Assembly (NCBI GenBank): GCA_003868215.1
Contig: QWDQ01000017.1
Coordinates: forward strand, 124,001 to 188,000
Length of the DNA: 64,000 bases
Direction: 5' to 3'
Source of the DNA: Pseudophaeomoniella oleicola
Taxonomy: Eukaryota > Ascomycota > Eurotiomycetes > Phaeomoniellales > Phaeomoniellaceae
In this document: positions 28,889 through 40,442 of the stretch, in pieces
How positions within the stretch are numbered: position 1 is the first letter of the stretch
Layout: each line of letters begins with the position of its first letter
The notes under the pieces: generated by a model
Database searches by the model: none
What the model was told of the DNA's origin: nothing
The model's input: only the letters and a program-made list of their open reading frames with translations
Position numbers and translations under genes: made by a program

Positions 28889-30837
28889 ATGACTTCGACT
28901 GTCTCAGCACAACGACAACATCCGTCCGCCATGGTCTCGCATCCTGATCTCGTGCCTCCTGCGCCACTTTCGGTGTCATCACGAACGTCCACCTCGCATA
29001 GACGACACCATCGATATGGCAGATCTCATCACGGCGGATCCTCGTATGCGCCGCAGAACGAATTCCCATTCTTTGCGCAGACGGGCGATGTCGAGATAGT
29101 GATCAGTGCTGGGGGACAGGAGAAGCGCTATCTATTGCACAGGTTGATCCTGGCACAGTGCTCTGGGTTCTTCGATGCTGGGACAAGCGAGGAATGGTCA
29201 CAGTCGCAAGCGCTGAGAGAGGTGCAGTCATCGGAGCCGGAACAGGAAAAAGCTCTCTCGCGGATAAACGAAAGTGAAGCTGGTTCTTCACAAGCAGCCT
29301 TAGCACCTCCCCCTGTGACTGCGGCATCTTTCAATAATAGGAGGGACCAACCAGCAAAGAGATGGATGTATGAATTGGAATGGGATGATACCGAAGATGG
29401 TGAAGAACCCATGCTTGTGCAGAAGGTCAGTTTCAAGGACGTTCAGCTTTGTCGACTCGAGCATTGACATGTACTCAGCCTCCAGGATCAGCTTCTCTAT
29501 TTGGAGGAGGATTAGCCCCATCGATGCCTCCCCCAACGCCTCGAACCAAACCGCCAGCATCCCATTCTGGTGGCTTCTTTCGATCAATGGCAAACCTCAG
29601 CCGTCCGGCAGCTTCGACTACACACCTCCCTCAATCTGCCGCCGGAACGCCTGTGAACGAAACGTTACGAGATTATGACAACCTCTTCCGAATTTTCTAC
29701 AATTACCCCCCAACCCTCAATTCAACCAACATTGCTCAAGCTTACACTGAATGCAAAGCACTGCTTACGCTGGCCGACATGTATGATGCCCTTCCTGTCA
29801 CAGGACCACGAGTAGACCATCATTTGCTCCGCTTTTCGTCTCGACTCTATAAACAGATTGCCAAGTATCCTCCATCCTACCTCAAACTCGGCTACCTCGC
29901 TCGGTCCCGTATCATCTTCTCCGAAGCTCTCATCCATGTCGTCGGGCAATGGCCACTTGCACTCCCGCACCTCCGTAACTCGACGTTTGACGTTCCCGAG
30001 TCTGTGATCGAATTAATCGAGGACAAAGTCGACGAGATTGAAGAACTGAAATCGAAGATCGAGGCACGCTTGTTCCGGTTAACTCTGACCACCAGTCGAG
30101 GTGAACGGGTGAACCCATCGAATGCATATCTGGACTGGTTAGCAGTAAGTCTGTTTCGACAGTGGATCGCCGAGAACACCACGCCATTACCTCTACCGAT
30201 CCTCAAGAATCCGACTGGTACTACGACGATGACAACGACGAATCTAACAGGTACAGCACAAAACATCCCGCACCGCGGCCACCAGCGGCCCTCCTCAACG
30301 CGACCATCCGCCGCACCCAACAGCTACAATCCCACTCGTGGTGGCAATACTACCCCTGCACCACGTCCACCTCCCACCCCTCCCACAACAACAACAACCC
30401 GCCCCCCTCCCAACTCCTCCTACATCTTCCGCCTCCTCGGCAACCCCAACCCAGAATCCTACCTCCCACACTCGGACCTCAAACGCTTCCTCAAAATCCA
30501 GCTCCCATCATCATCTCACACTACTTCGCACCACCATTACTCAGATCCGTCGTCCTCGTCGCTGTACACACGCGACACGCTCCGGAAATTCGAACGGAAA
30601 ATGAACGAGATCAAGAACGTGGCGCGCGATATCGTGAAGCCTTTGATGAGGAATTATTTAGAATTGGATTTGAGGGAGTTGTATACCAGCAGCAGCAGCA
30701 GTAATGGGAATGGGAATGGGAATGGGAATGGGAACAGTGGTACAGGAGGAGGAGAGGGGATGATAGGGTTAAACGCCGCGTTGGGATATTTGACTTGTGT
30801 TAAAGTCGAGGATGATGAATTACCTTGGGATCTTTAG
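28889..30837 (+). CDS. BTB/POZ domain protein
   Basis: The protein has an N-terminal BTB domain, a fold used for dimerisation and as an adaptor of cullin-3 ligases; its own role is unknown. Two exons, 28889-29425 and 29479-30837 (53-nt intron), give 631 residues. The BTB start is seen at about residues 57-100 (FAQTGDVEIVISAGGQEKRYLLHRLILAQCSGFFDAG). A polar insert then separates it from the second half of the fold and a helical part (DYDNLFRIFYNYPPTL, YTECKALLTLADMYDALPV, YKQIAKYPPSYLKLGYLARS). Later parts carry low-complexity runs of Pro/Thr and a (Asn-Gly)n tract near residue 590, encoded by a GGGAAT repeat. A second in-frame ATG at 28931 has the better context (CCGCCATGG) and may be the true start. 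Confidence 0.8.
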
Positions 30838-30956
30838 CGATGGTTTTTCTCTTCTTTCCTTTTTTTTATGTTATGGGAAGGGCGGGAGAAAAGGGCCTTC
30901 CTTCATTATACCTATTTGCAAGCGAGATCCTTTTATTTTATTTTCGTTTATCACAG

Positions 30957-30996
<40 letters not shown>

Positions 30997-31429
30997 AGAG
31001 AGAGAGAGTATGTGTGTACCTATGTATGTATGTATTGTATTTCGTTGTTGTTGCCAATTGTTGCTACTTATCTAGTAAGTTAGTAGGCACTATGATTGAT
31101 GATTGATGAGATTTTTCCGAATCCGAGTATAGAAAAAAAAAAGGGGGGGGGGGGGGATTTAGAAGTGAATCGTATACAACTAATTACCTACTGACATACT
31201 ACTGATACATTAGCTACGGCGTAATTATGCTTATATGTATGTACCTTGTTACGGGGGGGGAAAATTTTTGTTTATATTTCATTCGCATATACAAGGTAGA
31301 TAGATGATAAAAAAAGATAAAAAGGTAGGTAGGTTACTTAAAAAGATATTGGAATAGAATAGAGAAGGTGAATCGAATCGAATCGAATCGACATGAAGTT
31401 TTCTCAGGGATTCAGGGAGTTTAAAGCGT
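30838..31429. other. Tail-to-tail intergenic region with simple repeats
   Basis: The BTB and GH12 genes converge here. The region holds a GA microsatellite (30960-31009), an A run followed by a G run (31131-31156), a second G run near 31252, GGTAGGTA (31324) and four copies of AATCG (31371-31390). No gene is seen. Confidence 0.7.
30960..31009. repeat. (GA)n microsatellite
   Basis: About 24 GA units with one GCGC interruption, just after the BTB gene and probably inside its 3' UTR. Confidence 0.95.
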
Positions 31430-32704
31430 TTAAGAGGTGCAGGTATCTTCGTCTTCGTCGGAGCCTGCATCAGAACCTGCTTCGCCTTCGCCTTCTGCGT
31501 TGGTAGTGGAGGAGGACGCGGGTGCGGGTGCAGGTGCAGGTGAGGGTGATACTGGAGCAGGTACAGGAGCGGGTGCAGACGAGGGCGATACTGGAGCGAC
31601 CGAGACGGCGGCGCTAGGAGCAGGGACAGGAGCTGGATGGGCCAGTGGGGTTGAGACTGAAGATGAGACTGCTGGAGCGACCGACTCAGGGGTAGGGATA
31701 GGGACAGTAGTTGGTTGAGTTAGTGGGGTTGAGATCGAGGCTGAACTTGATACTACTGGAGCGACGGAGGCGGAGGATGCAGGAACAGAAGCTGCCGAAG
31801 TTGCTGCTGAAGTAGCGGCTTCGGCTGCAGCGGTGGCAGGAGCAACAGCGGCAGCACTGCTCGCCGAACTGACAGAGTACACGCTCGAATCGGTCCCGAG
31901 ATTGATCTGCAATCCCAAAGTCGCGTTCATGACGGCGTCACCGTAGAACATCTCGGTGCCCGCGTTCCCGACGTTGATGTAGGTGCTCTGCGTGAAAGCG
32001 CCGAGATCGGCGAGCGCGTCGAGCCAGTCTTTGATGTCTCCGTCAAAGGTGCCGTCGAATTGGGTGTCGGGGAGTAAGCTGCGGACGGTGATGCCGGTGT
32101 CGGTGTTCTCGCCCGAGTACAGTTTCCAGGAAGTGCCGTACAGAGAGTTGACGGTGGCGACGGGGCCGGCACTGTAGCCGATGGGGAGTTGGCCGCCATC
32201 GTATTGGAGCCAGAGCATGTGTTCTTCGGCGGCGGAGGAGGTGCTGTCACCTCGGGTATCGGAGGTCATGAAGTCGAAGCAGGTGTTTCCTTTGAAGGTA
32301 GTGGTGTTGGTGCGCGTCCAGGAGTAGGTTGCAGGAATTGATGCGATGCCTGAGAGTTGAGTTTCGAGATTTTGCGTCAGACCGACGAACGAGTATCCCT
32401 TGGGAACGTTGGACGTCGATGATACATAGTCGATCGAGGTGACGCTTGACCAGACGACTTCCTGCGTACCGGAGCTGGAGGTCGTGATGGAGTCGAAGTT
32501 GGTGCATTGAGTGCCGACCGTCTCATCGGCGTTATACATCATGTTATAGACAATCCATGGATGGCCGATGAGATTGATGGAATCCTGTCTACCGCAGTGC
32601 TGGGACGCTGGATAGCTCTGGCGCTTGGAGAGGGTTGGGAGAGACAGGGCAGTTGGCGCCAGCGCCGCGGCAGCGATGAGAGCCTTGGATAGAACGGACG
32701 GCAT
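31430..32704 (-). CDS. Secreted glycoside hydrolase family 12 enzyme with disordered acidic tail
   Basis: GH12 enzymes are retaining endo-beta-1,4-glucanases or xyloglucanases with a jelly-roll fold, here secreted. The single exon gives 424 residues. A signal peptide is clear (residues 1-21, ALIAAAALAPTALS) and is followed by a Kex2-like Lys-Arg at about residue 28. The catalytic domain spans about 30-285. The nucleophile Glu is seen in EEHMLWLQYDGGQLPIG, which matches the family ExMxWL block, and the acid/base Glu in AGTEMFYGDAV. A long tail of about 140 residues follows, rich in Ala, Ser, Pro and Val. It ends not in a carbohydrate-binding module but in an acidic stretch (GEAGSDAGSDEDEDTCTS). 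There is no hydrophobic end that would signal a GPI anchor. Substrate choice cannot be read. Confidence 0.88.
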   Translation of the reverse strand: MPSVLSKALIAAAALAPTALSLPTLSKRQSYPASQHCGRQDSINLIGHPWIVYNMMYNADETVGTQCTNFDSITTSSSGTQEVVWSSVTSIDYVSSTSNVPKGYSFVGLTQNLETQLSGIASIPATYSWTRTNTTTFKGNTCFDFMTSDTRGDSTSSAAEEHMLWLQYDGGQLPIGYSAGPVATVNSLYGTSWKLYSGENTDTGITVRSLLPDTQFDGTFDGDIKDWLDALADLGAFTQSTYINVGNAGTEMFYGDAVMNATLGLQINLGTDSSVYSVSSASSAAAVAPATAAAEAATSAATSAASVPASSASVAPVVSSSASISTPLTQPTTVPIPTPESVAPAVSSSVSTPLAHPAPVPAPSAAVSVAPVSPSSAPAPVPAPVSPSPAPAPAPASSSTTNAEGEGEAGSDAGSDEDEDTCTS

Positions 32705-33582
32705 GGTCAGATGTTATCGAGGCAAAAATACACAAGGTAAGGATAGTTTGAAGTTGGCTTCCGGAATTGTTTACTGAACGAATGGAATGGCCCAAGGGCG
32801 GCGTCAAGCGGTAAGAGAAGAGAACGAAGAAAAAGAATGTATCGACAGTCGATTGAAGATAGAAAACAAGAAGAGCTTCAGACAGAGAAAATGAAAAAGG
32901 GCTGAGATCCTTTCTAGTAGTAAGTTAATCACCATTGAGTCTCGTCAATCTACAGCCCTCATCCTTGGACCGGCCCAAGGTGTTTCCACCATGGTCGTTT
33001 CATGGGACCAGAAAGTCAATGTCATTGACTGTATGCAAGCAAGAGCGAAATATCACTCCAGATAAACTAATTAATCTCCGTGGAAGAGAGCGAGGACGAA
33101 AGTGAGGAGGAAAGAGAAAACAAGAGGACGAATTGATTGCGATGTTTCATAAAGATGAAAGATGAGACGTTAGTCATCCCCACATCGGAAACACCGACAA
33201 GCGAAAGGACAAGCGAGAGATGGCGACAAGAAGTTACACAGACAAGCGAATCTCGAGGGCTGGGGTTGCAATTTCAACATATAGATGACCATGTACGAAG
33301 CTCAATGTCTATTATATAAGTAATGTACATAGTCCATAAGTCATGTCACGACTGTCGTTCGATAAGCACTCTGATATAGACCGAGGAAGTGCCCTGCGAC
33401 CACCACCCCTGATCTTTTATATATATTCCATGAATGTACTCCGTATAGCTGAGAGTGTAATACGTTTCATGATTCGGAGACTGTGTATCTAACAATTCGA
33501 CTTGACTTAGTGCGAACCATCTGGCCGAGATCAAGGCGTGATCGTACCAGCTCATATCTGCCAGGTTCGAGACACGAAGACA
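32705..33582. other. Intergenic region upstream of the GH12 gene
   Basis: 880 bp that should hold the promoter of the minus-strand GH12 gene and the 3' end of the PRMT3-like gene. No coding region was recognised. It contains purine-rich tracts (32815-32900 and 33080-33130). Confidence 0.5.
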
Positions 33583-35347
33583 CTAATCTAGACTCCAACC
33601 TTGTTGTCCATGAAGTATGGACCCTTCATGCTGCGAATACCATTCCACTTCTATGTCTAACATTCGTGATTTCTCGTGTCTTTTTTGATACGTTACATAC
33701 CCATTGATGGCTTGTTCCTTTTTGACCGACTGTCCTTGTGCTTTGTCTTGGTTGATGACCAGGATCGCTTGTTGCCAGTGCGTCTGTGGAGCATCTGGAC
33801 CCGTGGTGAAAGCGACAAACCCCTTCTTGGCCATATCGGTCGCAGTACTGCCTCGTGGCACGGAATGATTACGCCCTGGCATAAAGAACATGTCGAACCA
33901 GATTACCCAGCCGTCTAGGGGATCAATATCGGTCTTGACCGTTGCGGAGAATGGCTTCCTGAACGATAGATCTTCAACCTTGGTCGTGTGCAAATCAAGC
34001 TCGAGGAATGCCGCAGCAGGGCCAGCCACACCGGATGGCTCCGTAGATTTGATGAGGACTTCATTACAGACGTTGGCTAACATGCTCGTCATTTTGAAGC
34101 CGTACACTTCATGCCAAAAGTTGACATGCGACGCGATCAAGTCTGGGTCTGCCAAAGGTGCAATGAACAGTGACGTATGAGAGGGCACGAGTAGACCATC
34201 CGGGACAAGGTAATGATCTCTTGCCCAAATGATGGAATCAAACATGGCTTCATATAGCAGTGCGTAGCCCATCCACTCTGATACGATAATGTCGACCTTC
34301 TCAACCGGAAGTTTGACCTCTTCGATCTTTCCCCGTAGACATTGCACAACGCCGTCCAATTCGTTTTCAGCGACGTTCTTCTTCGCCTTTTCGATAATGC
34401 CGGAATTATCTACAGCAACGACGAGCTTTGCCCCCGCTTTGGCACAAAACATAGAGAGAATGCCAGTGCCGCACCCAACATCCAAGACAACTTTGTCCTT
34501 GAAAAGATGTTTGTTATCGTAGATGAAGTCACGGTATGCATCGGTACGAACGGTGTCCTTGAGCATGATTTCGTGTATTACTACTTTCGATCAGCAAATA
34601 TGGCGGAGAATGGGTCGGACTATCTTACAATTGTAGGAATATGAGTCAAAGTAACCGGTCTCCTGGGCTTCGTGATCTCTTGATCGTTTACCTACGGCCG
34701 GAGATTCCTCAGAGGGAGCGTCGGACTTTTCTGGAATAGAGCGGTTGCCATCTACTAGCTGATCCTGCAAACTCTTCTGGACCTGCTCTCGGTAATCTTG
34801 AAACTGTGCTTGTAAATCCTGAAGTTGTTGTCGGAGCTCTTCCACCTGGTTGACCGAGGCATTGGCTTCTGCAGGGCCAAACGCTGTGTCGAGGTCATCT
34901 AGGTTATACAAGAGCGGATCATCTTCCAGGACCGGCTTGAGATACTTGTCATCTTTGAACGCCTCATCCGAAGAGATGGACGAATGTATCCGCCCACTCT
35001 TTGTTTCTGAACGCAAGAAATTCACAAGCTTGACAGTACTAATGAAATCCAAGCCTTCAAGAGGGAGAACGGAAAAGTCAGCGTCCATCAGAAAGCAGCA
35101 TTCATGGCTCTCACGAGTCGGTTTACACACCGAGCTCTTTCCGAATCTGGATCAGATCGAATCCGTATGTCTCTTTGCAATGTTTGAGCATGGACTGGAC
35201 ATCATCAAACACCTCGTCACTGAAGAGATCAACCACATTTTGTGGTTCATAATCTGGTTCGACATCTTCCCAGCCTTCTTCATTTACATTCTCAGCGTTG
35301 AGCGGGTCAAAAGACTCGGAAGAACTATCCGAGTCATGACTACTCAT
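33583..35347 (-). CDS. rmt3: PRMT3-like ribosomal protein arginine methyltransferase with degenerate zinc finger
   Basis: PRMT3/Rmt3 enzymes methylate arginines of small-subunit ribosomal protein uS5 in the cytosol, using S-adenosylmethionine. Three exons, 35131-35347, 34629-35054 and 33583-34580 (introns 76 and 48 nt), give 546 residues. The N-terminus is acidic. The family C2H2 finger lies at about residues 39-64, but three of four zinc ligands appear replaced: the CxxC pair reads D-L-F-S and the last histidine reads Tyr in MLKHCKETYGFDL; one histidine remains. GLDFISTVKLVNFLR matches the segment after the finger. The catalytic core is intact: VLDVGCGTGILSMFCAKAGA, the double-E loop SEWMGYALLYEAMFDS and the THW loop (PQTHWQQ). 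The junction of exons 2 and 3 gives YNLIHEIMLKD, where relatives have YNDIHE. Confidence 0.92.
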
Positions 35348-35791
35348 CGTGACTGGACCAGAAGGTAGTTACGGGACAGCAATTGTCGTTGAGATGGTTC
35401 TCTCAGAGATCCTATGGCTGAGTCTCTATCGCACACTTTTTTTTTCCAAGTGTAAGCGTCCTCGGCGGGGTGATTGGCAATGTGGAGAAGCGATAAGTGA
35501 AGTGCCCGTAAGTTAATAATTAATCAGTCAAGCTTCAGAGTTCTGGATTCGGCATTCTGGTTGCTATTTACTTTCTCCCCCTTTCACCCCATTCCGCTCC
35601 CCTAGACACAAAAACAATTCGGTCCTCGGTCCCTCGTATGCTTTCCACGATCTCACTGTGCCTGTGTCCGCCGTGAGACGCAGGGCGCTGTCTTGCCTAC
35701 TCTCTTCTTTTCGATTCTTCTTATTCTTCTCTTTCTTCAGCCATAATTCACTCTCGATTTGTTCCTGCCGCAGGTGGGAACTCTTACGCCA
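35348..35791. promoter_or_regulatory. Bidirectional promoter region, PRMT3-like / HymA
   Basis: 444 bp separate two divergent starts. The HymA side is rich in pyrimidines (35695-35750, CTTTTCGATTCTTCTT-like). No specific operator was recognised. Confidence 0.5.
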
Positions 35792-37048
35792 ATGGCGTCC
35801 TGGTTCAGCAGGGGTCGGGCAAGACCTCAACCCTCAGACATAGCCAAGTCGATCAAGGATCTTCTTTCTAGACTCTCAGATGTTGTGCCAAATGTGAAAG
35901 TAGAGGAAGAATTAGGGAGGCAGATGGTCCAGATGAAGTTAATCGTTCAGGGAACACCTGGTACGTTTAACTGCTTTTGCTGACATTATTGGATCCAAGC
36001 TAACTATTTTTTTAGAAGTTGACTGCAGTCCCGAACAAGTTCAACAGCTGGTCAATTGTATAATCCAAGACGATCTACTTTACGATCTGGCACGAAGCAT
36101 TCGTGTGTTACCGTTCGAGGCCAGAAAAGATGCACAAACAATCTTCTCGCATATACTTCGGTTCAAGCCACCAAATGGAAATGAACCATCTGCAATAGCA
36201 TACCTGGTTTACGATCGACCCGAGATCATTGTCGAGTTGTGCCGTGGTTACGAACATCCTCAGAGCGCTATGCCCTGCGGAACCATACTCCGGCAGGCTT
36301 TACAGCACGATGTCATTGCTGCGTTGGTTCTGTACGACCAGTCTCAACCTGGTGAGAGCGCGGTCCAGATCCGGGAAGTCGATGTCAGCCGCAAACAAAC
36401 TGGAGAAGGGATCTTCTGGCAATTCTTCAGGTATATCTCTGCATCCTCTTTCGAGGTCAGCGCGGATGCCTTCACGACGTTCAGGGTAAGTCTCCTGGCC
36501 TGAGCGCTCTGCTATCTGCTAACAGTTGCTGGAAGGAAATCTTAACAAAACATAAGCAAATGGTCGCCCAATACCTTGCCGTCAATTTTGATCTTTTCTT
36601 CAATCGGTACAATACCATTTTGGTCCAGTCCGACTCCTATGTGACGAAGCGTCAGAGCATCAAGTTATTGGGAGAGATTCTACTAGATCGCGCGAATTAT
36701 AATGTCATGACGGCGTACGTTGATCGTGGAGAACATCTCAAACTGTGCATGAACCTGTTGAGGGATGACCGGAAGATGGTCCAGTACGAGGCTTTCCACG
36801 TTTTCAAGGTTTTTGTTGCCAACCCGAACAAATCTGTTGCTGTGCAGCGGATCCTCATCAACAACCGAGATCGACTCCTCAAGTTTTTGCCCAGATTCCT
36901 GGAAGATCGCACCGACGATGATCAGTTCACGGACGAGAAGAGCTTCTTGGTTAGACAGATCGAGCTTCTGCCGTCTGAACCGGTCGACCCTACCAAACTG
37001 CAGCAAGCCCAGATGAACGCCAAGGGGGTTGGTGTCCCAGCTGGATAA
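35792..37048 (+). CDS. hymA: HymA / Mo25 / CAB39 family scaffold protein
   Basis: Mo25 proteins are armadillo-like scaffolds that activate STE20/GCK kinases. In moulds HymA supports conidiophore development, and in yeasts Hym1/Pmo25 act in the MOR/RAM polarity pathway. Three exons, 35792-35960, 36016-36485 and 36536-37048 (introns 55 and 50 nt), give 383 residues, the normal length. The start MASWFSRGRARPQPSDIAKS fits the family, as do FEARKDAQTIFSHILRF, YDRPEIIVELCRGYEH, MPCGTILRQAL, DAFTTFREILTKHKQMVAQYL, VQSDSYVTKRQSIKLLGEIL and YEAFHVFKVFVANPNK. Nothing is missing. It is read away from the PRMT3-like gene and ends about 400 bp before the siderophore cluster. Confidence 0.95.
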
Positions 37049-37464
37049 GAGGTTAAGAGACAGAATCTAGGCATGGCTGGTTATGAGACATGAAGCATTG
37101 AATGCATAGCGTTTTCACTTTAAGGCGGGGCACTATGTTGGGAGCACGGCGTTCTCTGGATTCAAAGGGGCTGTTGTTTTGTCCGACCTTTATTTCAGGA
37201 CAATATTCCTAGTAGGATGATGATGACTGCTTGACCCCCCAAAAACAAAAAGTCGATAGCAACTGGGGGGACATATGTAAAATGCAAAGTTCAATACATA
37301 TGAAATCAGTAAATGCACTGTGACATAGATCTGCGGCCACATCCAGTTCCCTACATTGCTGTGTACCGATGAGATTTCCCAGGCCCGGAGGACTAGGCAG
37401 CAGATTCACATATATATATGTATAGCATATCTGCTACCATGCTGCATAACTTTTCAGGCGTTAA
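37049..37464. other. Tail-to-tail region at the left border of the siderophore cluster
   Basis: 416 bp between the convergent hymA and MaoC genes, with a short (TA)n tract near 37410-37422. No gene is seen. Confidence 0.5.
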
Positions 37465-37594
37465 TCAAATCCTGCTTCTTATACTGTCAACGTTCTCCTT
37501 CAGCTTGATGACAGCACGTCCATGATTCAAGCAGATTTGCTCGTCTCTGTTGACTTTGACCAAGAACCGTACCTCAACCCAGCCTTCCGGGACG

Positions 37595-37634
<40 letters not shown>

Positions 37635-38682
37635 CCTCCTCATCGGCTTCTTGCATGACGATCCAAGCCTCGATCGTCAAGGTATCGCCTGGTCGTACAG
37701 GTTTTGCGAAGCGAGCCTGGAATGAGCGGAGACTGGAGGCGGCGTCGCCGTCGGTAAAGGTGGTTAGGATGTATCGGCAGGTGACGTTCCAGGTGTAGAG
37801 TCCGTGCATGATGACGGAGTCGAAACCGGCGGTCTTGCCGGCTTCGGGCTCGATGTGTAAGGGGTTGTAGTCGCCGTTTAGGCGGTAGAGGAGGTGGGCG
37901 GTGTCTGGGATGTGGTGGACGATCGTCACTGACGGGTCTTTGTCCGTAGGGTGAGGAAACTCTGGTGGCTTTCCACCTATGGCAGATCTGTCAGCGTGAC
38001 CTTGAGCCAACAACATGATTCCACAGATCATGTATTGGGTGTCAACTCACCCCTCGGTCCTCCCCAACCGCCTTGGCCCAGATAGAAAGGCATTTCTGTG
38101 ATCCTCGCATAGACAACCTCACTCCAATCATGAGAGTCCACCTCACATACAGTGTGCTCAAGTAGTACAACAGAGCCCGCTTTCCCCTTATCCCACACGT
38201 CTAATACTTTCGTACGAAGTATGAAGGACCGTCCTTGACTCGAGGTAGGAAGCGGTCGTAGAATCGTAAGAGATCTACCTCCATCGACCACTTGACGGCT
38301 GTCGAATCGAGGTACACCAGGTAGATGCACATTGATGTATTTATCGAAATGCTGTCTGAAATCTATAGTATCACTGTGGGTGTGTTTGAACGACAGAATG
38401 ACTGGATACGTTGGAAAAGCTGAAAACTTGGGATGTGCTTCCTATTGCAAACGAGCGATCAGTATGAGTGGCCAGCTTCACACCAAAGACTTGCGGTCCA
38501 ATTTTCAGACCAAGTATAATGGAGAAAACGATCAATGCAAGGTCACCTACGTAAAGATAGTGAAGTTCTTGAGGCGTGCAACCGATACTGTTCGCAAATA
38601 TGAGGACATCTCGTGTGTTCCACGAGACCGGTTGAGCTGACAGCTGCAGACCGCCTTCTGGCAGAAGACTATCAGAGCCCAT
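37465..38682 (-). CDS. MaoC-type (hot-dog) enoyl-CoA hydratase, peroxisomal, in siderophore cluster
   Basis: This hot-dog fold hydratase/dehydratase probably acts on an acyl-CoA made for siderophore acylation. Exons 38551-38682, 38051-38441 and 37465-37976 (introns 109 and 74 nt) give 344 residues. The N-terminal half-domain has VSWNTRDVLIFANSIG and QELHYLYEAHPKFSAFPTYPV. The C-terminal half carries the hydratase-2 motif LNGDYNPLHIEPEAGKTAGF followed by VIMHGLYTW, with Asp and His where the catalytic pair is expected. A run of about 12 alanines encoded by GCA repeats (near 37600-37633) interrupts a loop. The last three residues, SRI, fit the peroxisomal PTS1 pattern. In Aspergillus the matching step (SidH) uses an unrelated crotonase-fold enzyme, so function here is inferred from position and chemistry. 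Confidence 0.85.
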
Positions 38683-39067
38683 AGGAATATGAGATTAAAA
38701 ATGCTCGGAAATCGGTATATAAGGGTGATAAAAGCATTGTTGGAATGCGTTGAAGATGTTGAAGGAAGAGCAGATCGATCTATAAGAAGTGGACCGAAGG
38801 GACCGAAGATCGGTCCAGGAAACGGCCACGTGAGAATTGGTCACTATTGACATCGTAATACTCGCACACGACCGAGACGTTGAATTCTAGACTGCAAAAT
38901 GGAACATGTAGATCCAGGGTTTAGGACGAGGACGATCTGATCACGTAAACCGTGGCCGAAGACACCACCGGTCCCAGCGAGTATACGCCATACAATACAA
39001 AAACGCCCTTCCTGTGACGCCAACTACGAGGCCATAATATATCTCTGATAACTCTCTAGATGCTATT
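38683..39067. promoter_or_regulatory. Upstream region of the MaoC gene
   Basis: 385 bp between the minus-strand MaoC start and the end of the upstream acyltransferase gene. CTCTGATAA at 39043-39051 matches the SreA-type site ATCWGATAA in 8 of 9 positions. Confidence 0.45.
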
Positions 39068-40442
39068 TTACAACTTGCTCGGCAGGGCAATCCCCATGCC
39101 TGCGATAATGCCACCTTTGAGGTCCAAAGGACACAGCTGGAAGAACTTTTCCCTTGAACACCTCACGAACGCCGATCTCTTATGAGGGAGATCGACTAGC
39201 TTCTCTAAGTGGAAACCGTGCATTAGATCGTACGCCAATACCGAGGAATTGGTTACTTTTGGCTCGCCTACTAGGTGCATGGTGCGTGGGTCATCCAAGA
39301 ACATGTAGTGCATCAGGCTTGACCACCAAGCTGTGACCCGGTGTCTACCACGGTAACGCTCGTCGCCAACGAGTGAGTGTCGACCGCGATCGAAGTCACC
39401 GGCGTCGTAGTATGCTCCGAGATGATCTTCCTGTTCAAGGTGTTAGCACCGGCCTTGGTTATATTCTGATACATGAGAGACATACCTTTGCCCAGTAGAT
39501 CTCGAAATACGCAAAGCACACCTCGTCAAATCGAGCCAGAACAGTAAGAGTGTGAGGGTCATCGTGTAAGTTCTTGAGGTATCGCCGATGCTCTTCCAGC
39601 GTCCCTGTCTCGTTCCAGCCGGCTGCTACTCTTGGATCATTTTGCCATTTGTGGAATAAGCCTAGGTGTTCCTCGTCCTGGTAGTCAAGGGCAATCATTG
39701 AAAAATTCTCGTCAAGGGTAGGTATGTAGCGGCTATATATGACTGATCCCGGAGTGGGCTTTTGTGGCCGCCGAGGATGCCAGGCATGAACCCGCGCGTC
39801 CGGGAATTTGGTGGTCATCGTGTAACCAAGAGCTGGAAGCCCTGAGGAGATCGACCTTTCCATAGCATCCTCGTGCTCTGGGATCCAGGCTGACTTGGAC
39901 CCTATAGGAGAACAAGCCCCTTGCCAGAAAGCTCCACGGACAATAAGCAGCTCACTCGAGTTCTCGCCTTCTACAGAGCCTTCTTTGCCGGGAGAGTCCA
40001 CTGCAAGCGAGGTCGACTTCAGCCTTTGCATCAAGACAGCACTGCCAGCTCCTTTAAGGTTTACTTTGAAGAACTCCAAGTCTGGTGACTGTGTGAATAC
40101 CGCGTATATTATAAGCCAGACTTGCCCCAGAGATGGTGCCTCCTGGCTTCTCCATGTGAGATTGATGGCCTGCCCCCGTTGAGCACGAGCCCATGGCGTA
40201 TTATTGGACAATGGAGGCAGTGTTGCTTCTGACGGTGCTTGGAGTTCCGAGAAAAGCAAGTCTTCATTGTGCAGGACTTCTGGCTCCGGTCTCCCACTAC
40301 CCTGAGACTCGCCCCTTCGGACCTGAAAATATTTTAGGCCATGGACTGCTCCTCGGGTGTTCACAACATGGTATGTTGTCAAATATGGATGAGGAAGTTG
40401 AAGCTTTAGCAGTGAGCCACCTTCCTGAGAAGTATTCGTCAT
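39068..40442 (-). CDS. SidF/SidL-type N5-hydroxyornithine acyltransferase with PTS1
   Basis: GNAT-fold enzymes of this siderophore family move an acyl group from CoA to N5-hydroxyornithine. Exons 39486-40442 and 39068-39430 (55-nt intron) give 439 residues. The N-terminal block [11 protein letters not shown], then [66 protein letters not shown] and [12 protein letters not shown] are family blocks. The C-terminus is SKL, a canonical PTS1, as in anhydromevalonyl-transferase SidF rather than the cytosolic acetyltransferase SidL. The ATG at 40442 (MTNTSQEGG) precedes the first family block by about 15 residues. A longer open frame upstream (to 40653) is in another frame and would need a 17-nt intron, so I reject it. 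The donor acyl-CoA is probably made by the neighbouring ligase and hydratase. Confidence 0.9.
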
